Source of the DNA: TC-15 sp034437275
Lineage (GTDB): Bacteria > Chloroflexota > Anaerolineae > Aggregatilineales > Aggregatilineaceae
Assembly (NCBI GenBank): GCA_034437275.1
Contig: DAOTUD010000157.1
Coordinates: 1-16,526 of the forward strand
Length of the DNA stretch: 16,526 nt
Reading direction: 5' to 3'
Below, piece after piece: positions 6,639 through 13,596 of the stretch. A program made the translations under genes and the position numbers. The notes below the pieces were generated by a model that made no database searches, had not been told where the DNA came from, and saw only the letters and a program-made list of their open reading frames with translations. Numbering within the stretch: the stretch's first letter is position 1; every line of letters begins with the position of its first letter.

Positions 6639-7744
6639 ACGCCCAGGTAGTCGTTGATGTGGGCCGGGTCGAAGCGCTTGGTGTCCAGTACGTTTTCGAT
6701 CAGGGTGAACAGCGTTTGGCGCAGCGCATCGCTGAGGTTCGGATACCAGATCGGATGCGCCACTACCAGCGTGCGCCAGGCGTAAAACGGCGCGATCACA
6801 TCCTGGATTTGTCGGTCATCCGTGCCCGCCAGGTAGCGTTCCCAAAATATGTCGAACAGGTGCGCCCACTCGCCCTGCAAACGTCCATACTGCCGCACCG
6901 AGAAGAAAATGTAATTGATCGTCATCGCGCTCAGGTCGTCGGCAGGGTCGCCCCACGCGCCGCGACTACGATCCAGCACCGTGAAGGACGGGGCGCTGCC
7001 GTCGAACAGCACGTTCCAGGGGTGGAAATCACCGTGTGACTGGCTGAGACGATGCTGGTGCCCGTTGATCCGCCAGCGCCAACCGACGCAGCGCTGCTCG
7101 ATCTGCGCCAGGCGCGCGGGCGGCGCGATAGCGAAATCTGAGGGGTAGGTGTCGGTCATGCCCATGATGCCCTCGCCATGTCCTAACAGGTCGCGGATAC
7201 AGCGCTTGTAACGCGCCGCGTCCGGCTGCTTTGTGGCGTGGATGGCCGCCAGGTAGTCCGCCAATGCCACCGCGCGCGCTTCGTCCTGCGGGGTGAGGGC
7301 GTTGGTTTCGGTAATCCGCTTGAGGTCGTCGGCGTATAACTGCCCTTCGACGAACGGCGCGACCAGGAAAAATTCGCCGCTGTTGCCCAGCGAGATCAGG
7401 CTGTCGTCGGCGAACGCGCCGACATCCAGCGCGGGGACATGCTGCGGCAGATCGTTGAAGGTGTCGTAGTCCAGCAGCAGATTCCGCGCGCGGTCCGAGC
7501 GCCGCTGGTGCCCGAAACGGTCCTGGGACATGGTATGCAGCACCACTTGTTGGGTGTCGGCCTGGTCGGGCGCAAAGGTGATCAACAACGGGCTGCCATA
7601 GCCGAAGGCTTTGATGGCGTCCTCAGACTGCGTTTCCCCGCGGAGTGGTTTTACATCGTGCACTTGAACGGTTTGCTGGTGTAACATAGATAAATAGGCT
7701 TCCAGGCTAGTTTGATCAAACGGCAGGGTGGTCCAATCTACCAC
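6635..7744 (-). CDS. Aminoglycoside phosphotransferase-like (APH/choline kinase fold) protein
   Basis: A 369-residue protein with the APH kinase fold. The catalytic loop SHGDFHPWNVLFD (236-248) has D239 and N244, and VLDRSRGAWGDPADDL (256-271) carries the magnesium ligand D258. An N-terminal lobe with hydrophobic strands (about 50-75 and 115-135) binds ATP. The start is GTG at 7744, with AAGGAG ten bases upstream. Such proteins phosphorylate a small hydroxyl compound; antibiotic resistance should not be assumed. It is the first gene of the minus-strand series and overlaps the CysC-like kinase by four bases. No convincing promoter was found in the 177 bases before it, which hold an inverted repeat at 7793-7823. 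Confidence 0.82.
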   Translation of the reverse strand: MVDWTTLPFDQTSLEAYLSMLHQQTVQVHDVKPLRGETQSEDAIKAFGYGSPLLITFAPDQADTQQVVLHTMSQDRFGHQRRSDRARNLLLDYDTFNDLPQHVPALDVGAFADDSLISLGNSGEFFLVAPFVEGQLYADDLKRITETNALTPQDEARAVALADYLAAIHATKQPDAARYKRCIRDLLGHGEGIMGMTDTYPSDFAIAPPARLAQIEQRCVGWRWRINGHQHRLSQSHGDFHPWNVLFDGSAPSFTVLDRSRGAWGDPADDLSAMTINYIFFSVRQYGRLQGEWAHLFDIFWERYLAGTDDRQIQDVIAPFYAWRTLVVAHPIWYPNLSDALRQTLFTLIENVLDTKRFDPAHINDYLGV

Positions 7745-7792
7745 TGCTAACTATCTCCTTCGCTGGTGTGTGAGCATTTGGCGGCAATAAGC

Positions 7793-7823
7793 GGCAGAAG
7801 CCGCGATTGCCCTTGCTTCTGCC
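7793..7823 (-). repeat. Inverted repeat upstream of the phosphotransferase gene
   Basis: GGCAGAAGC at 7793-7801 and GCTTCTGCC at 7815-7823 form a perfect 9-base stem with a 13-base loop, 48 bases before the GTG start at 7744. There is no T-run on either side. It could be a regulator site, a leader hairpin, or the end of the upstream transcript. Apart from this, 7745-7921 shows no gene that I can support. Confidence 0.4.
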
Positions 7824-7921
7824 CGGTAACATCCTAGCCACAGGGTACGAGAAGCGGACAGCAAATACATGATGGAGTTGGCATGAATTTCATTAGCCCA
7901 GGTGGTGGGTCTGGCAATAGG

Positions 7922-8131
7922 TCACCTGACCAATCGCCGCCTGCGCTCCCCCACCTGGGCCATACCGACATCCCTCATCCAGCCCATGCACAACGGCGGC
8001 GCAGCCGGGATAATAGAGCGCGAATCTGGAGTGTGCTGGCGGTCCGCTGCCCCCGCCACCATCACGTAGCCGCCCAGCGCCGCCACGATCGACACGGCGG
8101 AGAAGAAAAGCCCTGTCTTCCTGAACATCAT
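7922..8131 (-). CDS. Small hypothetical protein with N-terminal membrane or signal segment
   Basis: A 69-residue product, unrecognised. GAGGAG lies six bases before the two consecutive ATG codons at 8131 and 8128, which is the main reason to accept it. Residues 1-30 are MFRK followed by a hydrophobic run (TGLFFSAVSIVAALGGYVMVAGAA) that could be a signal peptide with an AxA-type end or a membrane anchor. The rest is polar, with an arginine-rich tail (ERRRRLVR) and one cysteine. The C-terminal part shows no recognisable fold and may be frameshifted. The gene follows the tatB remnant by 75 bases on the same strand. Confidence 0.5.
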   Translation of the reverse strand: MMFRKTGLFFSAVSIVAALGGYVMVAGAADRQHTPDSRSIIPAAPPLCMGWMRDVGMAQVGERRRRLVR

Positions 8132-8206
8132 TTTTTGCTCCTCGTCACATAACCATTTTTCGTAACCGGCGGTGGGAGGGGAACAAGCCGCCAGACCGTG
8201 TCGTCT

Positions 8207-8570
8207 TCAGTTATCCGCCGGGTTGCCATGATTGCCGTTGTGTTTGGCGAGCGGCGTTTGCTCCGCCTCGCGCGTGATGCCTTCGAGTGTCGGGCTGGTG
8301 TCTGCGATCAGGTCATGCGCCGGGCGCATGGTGCGGAAATCGCCCGCCGCTTTGTTCCACTCTTTGGTAGTGTTGCGCAGTTCTTTTGTTTCTGGATCGA
8401 GGTCGCTTTTCAGCTCTTTCGTGAGCTGCGTCCACGCCCGGCGGGCGTCATGGCTCTAGCGGCCCAACTGCCTGGCCCATTTGGCGGTGTTTTCTGGGCC
8501 GCCGACCACAAATCATAATCAAAATGACGAGCATAATTTCCGCCACGCCGACGCCAAAGATGCCATCCAT
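8207..8570 (-). pseudogene. tatB: tatB remnant with frameshift and amber stop
   Basis: The gene starts at ATG 8570 with GGGGGAT upstream, 23 bases after the tatC stop. The first frame reads MDGIFGVGVAEIMLVILIM, a TatA/B membrane helix. From about 8510 the homologous reading moves to another frame: FVVGGPENTAKWARQLGR, which is the hinge and amphipathic helix of TatB. That frame then meets TAG at 8456-8458 and continues open as ARRAWTQLTKELKSDL and DPETKELRN to TGA at 8207. The total of 364 bases is 3n+1, consistent with one extra base. The stop falls where a tryptophan (TGG) would be expected by analogy with family spacing, which is inference. Two separate lesions make a single read error less likely. 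TatB normally forms the twin-arginine receptor with TatC. Confidence 0.8.
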
Positions 8571-8593
8571 CGCGATCCCCCAATGCTCTGAAC

Positions 8594-9409
8594 TTACGAC
8601 GCGGAATGCTGCTTCTTATCCCGCAGCGGGCGCGGGTAGGCGATAGCAGCCAGCCCAATGCTGATTGCGTACAGCACCAACAGCGGCCCCAGCACCAGCA
8701 GCATGTTGAACGGATCCACAGTCGGCGTGATCAGGGCCGCCGCGACGGTCGACAGCACCACCGCCAGCCGCCAGTTCCGGATGAGCGCCTGCGGTCCGAG
8801 CACGCCCAGCCGCGCCAGCACGAAGATCACCACCGGCATTTCAAACGCCACGCCGATCCAGAACAGCAGCGACGTCAGGAAACGGATGTACAGTTCCGCC
8901 GTCCACTCCGCGCGAAACACGCCGCTTTCGAAGTCGCGCAGGAACTTGAACGCCGCCGGCGTCATGATGAACCACGCGAAGGCTACGCCCGTGAGAAACA
9001 GCCCGGTCGTGGCCGGCAGCGCCAGGTAGATCACGCGCTTTTCCCGGCGGTGCAGCCCGGGCGCGATAAACATAAACAGTTGAAAGGTGATGTAGGGAGA
9101 GGCCAGCACCGCCCCGGCCAGCAGCGCGACCCGGAAGTACATCATCACGCTCTCAGTCGGCCCCAACACCTGGAGTTCCTTGCCATAGGGCTGGATCAGA
9201 TATTTCAGCAGCAGGCTGGTGAAGACCACCGAGAGTAAGACGGCGGCAATCAACACCAGCACCGACCGCAGCAGCCGGGTGCGCAACTCGCGGAGATGCT
9301 CCAGCAGCGGTTGCGGCGCTTCGTCGGCGTCGTCACTGAGCGCCTGCCAGGCCGAATGGCGGGCCGGTTGCTCTTCCTGGGTGGATTGTTCGATCAGATG
9401 GTCAGGCAT
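8594..9409 (-). CDS. tatC: Sec-independent protein translocase subunit TatC
   Basis: A 271-residue inner-membrane protein from the ATG at 9409, preceded by AAGGGGAG; an in-frame upstream start at 9445 lacks this. It has the TatC signature HLRELRTRLLRSV (38-50), six hydrophobic segments (about 50-70, 92-115, 127-150, 176-200, 214-228, 236-258), FAWFIMTPAAFKFL (144-157), FEMPVVIF with the conserved membrane glutamate E190, and ITPTVDPFNM (227-236). TatC recognises the twin-arginine signal peptide and organises the translocon with TatB. A hydrophilic N-terminal extension of about 35 residues (QSTQEEQPARHSAWQALSDD) precedes the first signature and is longer than in E. coli. It sits between tatA and the tatB remnant. 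Confidence 0.95.
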   Translation of the reverse strand: MPDHLIEQSTQEEQPARHSAWQALSDDADEAPQPLLEHLRELRTRLLRSVLVLIAAVLLSVVFTSLLLKYLIQPYGKELQVLGPTESVMMYFRVALLAGAVLASPYITFQLFMFIAPGLHRREKRVIYLALPATTGLFLTGVAFAWFIMTPAAFKFLRDFESGVFRAEWTAELYIRFLTSLLFWIGVAFEMPVVIFVLARLGVLGPQALIRNWRLAVVLSTVAAALITPTVDPFNMLLVLGPLLVLYAISIGLAAIAYPRPLRDKKQHSAS

Positions 9410-9451
9410 GAGTTGCTCCCCTTCCGCATGAGGTGATATAAGCAACGGGGC

Positions 9452-9494
9452 GGGCGAAGGCGCGCGGTCCGCGTGGGATCATGCACCTTCGCCC
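9452..9494 (-). other. Hairpin in the tatA-tatC intergenic space
   Basis: GGGCGAAGGCGC at 9452-9463 pairs with GCACCTTCGCCC at 9483-9494. In the minus-strand transcript all 12 positions pair, one as G-U; on the plus strand that position is a C-A mismatch. The loop is 19 bases. It lies in the 104-base gap after tatA, with no T-run. A likely role is 3'-end protection or partial termination that gives more tatA than tatC message, matching the usual excess of TatA protein (inference). Confidence 0.5.
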
Positions 9495-9513
9495 ATCGCT
9501 GGTCCCCACCCGG

Positions 9514-9693
9514 CTACTCGCCGGCGGGTGTCGACTCGTCGTCTGACTCGTCGTCGCCCTTGATCCCTTTGCGGAACTCACGGACGGCGGTGCCCATTTC
9601 CCCGCCGATCTTGGAGACACGCCCCACGCCAAACATCAGGATCACGATGGCCAGGATCATCATCAATTCCGGTGCGCCAAGACTTCCAAACAT
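9514..9693 (-). CDS. tatA: Sec-independent protein translocase subunit TatA
   Basis: A 59-residue protein. GAGGGAG precedes the ATG at 9693 with suitable spacing. Residues 1-22 are MFGSLGAPELMMILAIVILM and FG: short periplasmic start, glutamate at 9, single membrane helix, then the FG hinge. An amphipathic helix (KIGGEMGTAVREFRKGIKG, 28-46) follows, then an acidic tail DDESDDESTPAGE. This is the full TatA plan, though the tail is short compared with the usual 65-90 residues. TatA oligomers form the membrane-passing part of the Tat system. It begins 12 bases after the aldolase stop, so tat expression may be linked to the sugar operon. Confidence 0.9.
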   Translation of the reverse strand: MFGSLGAPELMMILAIVILMFGVGRVSKIGGEMGTAVREFRKGIKGDDESDDESTPAGE

Positions 9694-9705
9694 GATTTTG
9701 CTCCC

Positions 9706-10554
9706 TCAAGAAACTCTATTTTCTGAACGAAAGACAGCGAGTTTGGCCCGGATGACTGTCTGCATGGCCTCCACAGCCCGCTGCATGATGTCGAGCAGGT
9801 CAGGCGGGGGCGGCTCGCCGAACCGCGTTTTGACCGCGTCCAGATAGGCCATCCGGACCTCGGTGTTGACGTTGAACTTGCACACCCCACGCGCGACGAG
9901 TTGACCGATCATCGCATCCGGCAGGCCGGACGTGCCATGCAACACCAGCGGTACCTGCACCCGTTCCCCGATGGCGGCCAGCCGGTCCAGGTCCAGGTGC
10001 GGCTCGCCGGGATAATGGCCGTGCACATTGCCAATGCACACCGCCAGCGCGTCGACGCCGGTGGCGGCCACAAACGCCGCCGCCTGATCGGAGTCCGTCA
10101 TGCGGGCTTCGATGTCGGCGACGGTCAGCCCGTCCTCGGTGCCGCTGATGCGACCCAGTTCGGCCTCGACCGCTGCACCGGCGGCGTGAGCCAGGGCGGT
10201 CATATCCCGCGTGAAGTCGACATTGGCCGCGTAGTCCAGGGACGACCCGTCGGCCATGATCGAACTGATCCCCGCCGCCAGCGCGGTGCGGATTGCGGCG
10301 GGTGACGTGCTGTGATCAAGATGCACCGCCACCGAGACGGCTGCCTCGCGCCCGGCTTCCAGGCAGAGCGCGATCAGCGGTGTGCCGCCGTGGGCCAGCG
10401 CTGTGGGGTGAATCTGGAGCATGACCGGGCTGTGCGCGGCTTCTGCCGCACCGATGACGGCCTGGACTCCTTCCAGATTGTAGACGTTGAACGCGCCGAT
10501 GGCATACCCGCCATCACGCGCGGTGGCCAGCATGTCTGCGGTTGCGGTTAGCAT
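9706..10554 (-). CDS. Class II fructose-bisphosphate/tagatose-bisphosphate-type aldolase
   Basis: A 282-residue zinc-dependent TIM-barrel aldolase (FbaA/GatY/KbaY family). The start at 10554 has GGAGG five bases upstream; a longer in-frame start at 10668 lies inside the kinase gene. Motifs: GAFNVYNLEGVQAV (20-33), VAVHLDHSTSP (76-86) with D80 and zinc ligand H81, VEAELGRISGTED (129-141), IGNVHGHYPG (174-183) with zinc ligand H178, VLHGTSGLP (204-212) with zinc ligand H206, and KFNVNTE (226-232). It retro-aldol cleaves a phosphorylated ketose or keto-acid to DHAP plus an aldehyde. It overlaps the end of the DUF1537 kinase by seven bases, so the kinase product is the probable substrate; the exact sugar is not readable. 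Confidence 0.9.
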   Translation of the reverse strand: MLTATADMLATARDGGYAIGAFNVYNLEGVQAVIGAAEAAHSPVMLQIHPTALAHGGTPLIALCLEAGREAAVSVAVHLDHSTSPAAIRTALAAGISSIMADGSSLDYAANVDFTRDMTALAHAAGAAVEAELGRISGTEDGLTVADIEARMTDSDQAAAFVAATGVDALAVCIGNVHGHYPGEPHLDLDRLAAIGERVQVPLVLHGTSGLPDAMIGQLVARGVCKFNVNTEVRMAYLDAVKTRFGEPPPPDLLDIMQRAVEAMQTVIRAKLAVFRSENRVS

Positions 10555-11966
10555 GGGTCCTCCGTGAAGGCGTCGTATATCGCGCACAGCGAGTTGGCAT
10601 CGCCGACGTTGCCGGGGAAGACCACGTATGCCGCGCCGGGGTAGCGACTCTCCGGCCCCAGCTTCCACACCGGCACGCCGGGCAATATCTGGCCCATCAC
10701 CTCGGCCCGCCGGACGTTCAAGCCCTTCGTGGCCACATCGCTCGACGTGATGCCGCCTTTCGCCACCAGGTAGCGCGGCTGCGTCTCAATTGCGCGCATA
10801 ATCGCAATCAGCGCGTCGGACACGCTTTGCCCAATCGCCAAGCTGCTCTCGACGTCATCGCCAGTGACCACATCCCGGCTGGTGAAGATCACCGCGTCGC
10901 GTCCGATGCTGAGCGCCGCGTTGGCCTGGTTGGCAATGCGCCGGATCGCGGCGGGGCGGGTGGTGTCGTCAAGCAGGGCCGGGACATCCATCTCCAGCGG
11001 CAGCACGTCCGTCTGCTGGATCAAGGCATTGACCTGGCTGGTCGTCTTCGGCACATAGGACCCGACGACGAACAGCCCGCCGCCGCGTGAGGGCAGCTTC
11101 AGCTCCCCGGCGGTCAACAGCGCGCGCGGCGCGATCCCGGCCCGCACGCGCACAAATGATGCCGCCGTGCGGTAGATATAGCGCCAGCCCTCGGCTTCCG
11201 CTGCCAGCAGGCCCAACACGAACACATCCAGGTCCCGGTAACTCGCAGCGTTGATCGCACACACGCTGCCCGGTGGCAGCGCCAGCAGCCGTTCCGTGAT
11301 GCGCGGCGGCCCGCCCTGGCGGATATCGTCCAGGCTGATGCTGTCGATCTGGGCGGGAGCAATGCGCCCGCCGGTCTTTTCGGTCACCCAGTCGCGCAGG
11401 TTGGAGTACGCATAGCCGAACGACGCATCCTGGGCATACGGGGTCTCGGCTGCCGGAATCAGATGATCGTCTTCGGCCACATAGTGAATGTCGTTGATGG
11501 TATAGCGCCCGCCCTCCAGGAAGAACGGACACAGCAGCCACGCGTCGAAGGCGTCGCCCAGCGCAGCCGCCAGCGCGTCCACCTCGCCGGGGAAGTGCCC
11601 GCGCAGCGTCGAATCGCTGCGGCTGACGATGGCCAGTTTGGTGCCCGTTGCGGCGGCGGCCTGTTTCAGATGCGTGCCGATGGTGGTGTTGAGCGCCTGC
11701 GCCTCAGCCAGCGGCAGGCTGCGCGAGTTCGTCAGGATGTAAAAACACGGGGGATCGTCTTCTTGCAGCGCCGTCTTCAGGCTGTCGACAGACCATTCCG
11801 TCAGCACGGGGAGGCCGTGCACCGTTTGGGTGCCGGTGGGATCGTCATCAAGCACGACGACCCGGCGCTGGCTGTGATGTACCTGTTCGCGGATGGCCGG
11901 CAGCAGATCATCCGGCCATGCGGGCGGCAAGCGGTCGAATAGCGCAGTTTTGGTGATCGGATTCAT
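10548..11966 (-). CDS. Four-carbon acid sugar kinase family protein (DUF1537)
   Basis: A 472-residue ATP-dependent kinase of the OtnK/DtnK type, from the ATG at 11966 with AGGTAGAG upstream. The N-terminal substrate domain shows VLDDDPTGTQTVHG (38-51), ILTNSRSL (77-84) and VSRSDSTLRGHFPGEV (114-129). The C-terminal nucleotide domain shows AKGGITSSDVATKGL (404-418) and FPGNVGDANSL (450-460). Members phosphorylate 3-oxo-tetronates or D-threonate. The next gene is a class II aldolase overlapping by seven bases, and an isomerase lies upstream, so a route isomerase then kinase then aldolase is likely (established logic for L-threonate and D-erythronate catabolism; the substrate here is inference). 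The length is somewhat above the family average, with an N-terminal extension of about 30 residues. Confidence 0.9.
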   Translation of the reverse strand: MNPITKTALFDRLPPAWPDDLLPAIREQVHHSQRRVVVLDDDPTGTQTVHGLPVLTEWSVDSLKTALQEDDPPCFYILTNSRSLPLAEAQALNTTIGTHLKQAAAATGTKLAIVSRSDSTLRGHFPGEVDALAAALGDAFDAWLLCPFFLEGGRYTINDIHYVAEDDHLIPAAETPYAQDASFGYAYSNLRDWVTEKTGGRIAPAQIDSISLDDIRQGGPPRITERLLALPPGSVCAINAASYRDLDVFVLGLLAAEAEGWRYIYRTAASFVRVRAGIAPRALLTAGELKLPSRGGGLFVVGSYVPKTTSQVNALIQQTDVLPLEMDVPALLDDTTRPAAIRRIANQANAALSIGRDAVIFTSRDVVTGDDVESSLAIGQSVSDALIAIMRAIETQPRYLVAKGGITSSDVATKGLNVRRAEVMGQILPGVPVWKLGPESRYPGAAYVVFPGNVGDANSLCAIYDAFTEDPC

Positions 11967-11974
11967 CGCTCTAC

Positions 11975-12586
11975 CTATGTATCGTACGTAAGGGCAACTT
12001 TGATCGCGCCGTCGTCTTTGGAGGCAGCCAGCTCGAAACCGCACTGCGCCTCATCCATCGGCAGGTGATGCGTCACGATGGGCGTCGGGTCGACCTTGCC
12101 GCAGGACACCAACTCGATGGCTTTTTCGAAGCCGGGCGTTTTCTTTATGTCGGCGTGGCCTTGCAGGATGCTGTCCAGTTTGCGCGGTGTATCCAGGTGC
12201 GATTTATCGAAGGAGCCACGCTCGGCCAGCGCCGCATACCACACCGGGCAGGCATGCCCCTTGGACAGAATGAAACGGTCACGATCGGGCCAGTGGGGAC
12301 GCTGTGGGTCAATGCGCATCAGTCGGAAATACAGCGTCGTGACGATATCGGCGGCTGAGAGAGACCCTCCAGGATGCCCGGCCTGTGCTGCGGCGATCAT
12401 GTGAATGATGTTGACGCACACATCAACGGCCTTTTTTTGGAGTTCAGCGACCGAAAGCCGCACCGATGGATCGTTTACCACGTCGCTCAACACCACCGGG
12501 AACCCCAGGGTGTCCCGGTAAAACGCCAGCGCGTCGCCGGTGTCCTTGACGGCGATGGCGATGTGATCAACCCTGTTAAACAGCAT
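11975..12586 (-). CDS. Chimeric ORF: VOC epimerase start, transketolase middle, zinc-ADH end
   Basis: An uninterrupted 203-codon frame from ATG 12586 (AAAGGA upstream) made of three unrelated pieces. Residues 1-44 (FNRVDHIAIAVKDTGDALAF, then FYRDTLGFPVV) are the start of a VOC/methylmalonyl-CoA-epimerase-type glyoxalase. Residues 45-152 are the N-terminal part of a transketolase thiamine-diphosphate subunit (SVAELQKKAVDVCVN, AGHPGGSLSAADI, FILSKGHACPVWYAALAERG, DSILQGHADIKKTPG). Residues 153-203 are the C-terminus of a zinc-type medium-chain dehydrogenase (AIELVSCGKVDPTPIVTH, DEAQCGFELAASKDDGAIK). Junctions lie near 12454 and 12130. None of the three enzymes is complete: the transketolase piece lacks most of its ThDP-binding part and the dehydrogenase piece lacks its catalytic and nucleotide domains. 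It most likely records two deletions in an operon once ordered epimerase, transketolase, dehydrogenase. Whether a stable protein is made is unknown. Confidence 0.85.
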   Translation of the reverse strand: MLFNRVDHIAIAVKDTGDALAFYRDTLGFPVVLSDVVNDPSVRLSVAELQKKAVDVCVNIIHMIAAAQAGHPGGSLSAADIVTTLYFRLMRIDPQRPHWPDRDRFILSKGHACPVWYAALAERGSFDKSHLDTPRKLDSILQGHADIKKTPGFEKAIELVSCGKVDPTPIVTHHLPMDEAQCGFELAASKDDGAIKVALTYDT

Positions 12587-12594
12587 GGCGTCCT

Positions 12595-13572
12595 TTATGC
12601 TTCTTTCAGCCCCAGCGCATCATACATCAGTTCGTATGCTTCCAGGGCGTCGTTTTTGTGGATGGCAGCCCACAGGGCGTCCTTGTCCACTTTTTCCAGC
12701 AAATTCATGCCGTACACAATCGAGCGCCCGACCGCGCTTTTGACTTCGATGCCGTCCAGGCGCGAGGGCATCACGTCACTCACCAGGTAGCCGTCGTAGC
12801 CGACCTTGTCGATATACAGCAGACACTCGATCCAGTCCCACCAGTTCACCGAGCCGGGCACCAGGTCCCAGTCCCAGTTGCGATAGTTGTCGTTGACATG
12901 CACCAGGAACAGCTTCCCGGCGTGGGCCATCTGCGCGATCGACAGGCTGGGCGTTTCCATGCCATACAGCGCGTGGCCGATGTCAATCGTCACGCCGAGG
13001 TTATCCAGCCCGACCAGATCGCAGATGTGCAGTGCCGAGGTCGCGGTGCCCATGATGCAGTGCGCGCGCGTCTCGTTGAGCTTGTATTCCAGCGACAGCC
13101 GCACATCCGAACGATGCGCCGCCGCTTCGCGGATGCCTTCGATAAACCAGCCCCAGGCCTGAGTATAGTCGATCTGGAAGGCGTATTCGTGCCCATCCCC
13201 CAGCGGGCAGCAGGTGACAATGTCGGTGCCCAACTCCGGGGCGAGGTCCATGCCCGTCTTGAGATATTCGATCGCTTTGTCGCGCACAGCCTTGTCCGGG
13301 CTGGTCAGCGCGCCCCGGTGGAAAATTTCATCGGCTTTAATGTTGACATTGAGCGACGAGCACCCCAAACCGAGGTCGTCCATCAACGGTTTGACTTTGG
13401 AAGGGTTCTGCACTTCGCCCGGGTAGACGATCTCGATAGCCTGGCAGTGATCCACCTGTGCTGCACGTTTGATCTTTTCCTCGACGGTGTACGCCGGCCC
13501 GAAGACCTGGAAACGATCTTTATGTTGGCCCAAAAAACCAATAATCACGGAATACTTGATGTCGATAGCCAT
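12595..13572 (-). CDS. Sugar phosphate isomerase/epimerase (xylose isomerase-like TIM barrel)
   Basis: A 325-residue protein of the AP-endonuclease-2/xylose-isomerase-like superfamily. Candidate metal ligands typical of the fold: E162 in LSLEYKLNE (159-167), D197 and H200 in VTIDIGHALYG (194-204), and H225 and D228 in LVHVNDNYRNWDWD (223-236), with an SDVMPSR segment near the end (265-271). Related enzymes interconvert aldoses and ketoses or epimerise C3; some act on unphosphorylated sugars such as L-rhamnose or on 2-oxo/3-oxo-tetronates. The start at 13572 has AGGGG nine bases upstream. It follows the ABC permease remnant by 24 bases and precedes the chimeric ORF by eight, so it was part of an uptake and catabolic operon. 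Specific substrate unknown. Confidence 0.85.
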   Translation of the reverse strand: MAIDIKYSVIIGFLGQHKDRFQVFGPAYTVEEKIKRAAQVDHCQAIEIVYPGEVQNPSKVKPLMDDLGLGCSSLNVNIKADEIFHRGALTSPDKAVRDKAIEYLKTGMDLAPELGTDIVTCCPLGDGHEYAFQIDYTQAWGWFIEGIREAAAHRSDVRLSLEYKLNETRAHCIMGTATSALHICDLVGLDNLGVTIDIGHALYGMETPSLSIAQMAHAGKLFLVHVNDNYRNWDWDLVPGSVNWWDWIECLLYIDKVGYDGYLVSDVMPSRLDGIEVKSAVGRSIVYGMNLLEKVDKDALWAAIHKNDALEAYELMYDALGLKEA

Positions 13573-13596
13573 TAAGAAAACCCCTATTCGTTAGCA

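Noticed and set aside
7883..8152. 89-codon plus-strand frame with GGAG before its ATG
   Set aside because: Composition is Arg/His/Pro-rich like an antisense shadow; the minus-strand frame 7922-8131 has both a better ribosome site and a hydrophobic N-terminus.
8456..8458. TAG in tatB read through as a coded amino acid
   Set aside because: The same gene also needs a frame change, and no recoding element or suppressor tRNA is visible; decay or sequence error is simpler.
8198..8518. 106-codon plus-strand frame
   Set aside because: It is the antisense of the tatB remnant, whose protein motifs are clear on the minus strand.
12658..13575. 305-codon plus-strand frame opposite the isomerase
   Set aside because: Antisense shadow without domain signature; the minus frame has the metal-ligand pattern and start signals.
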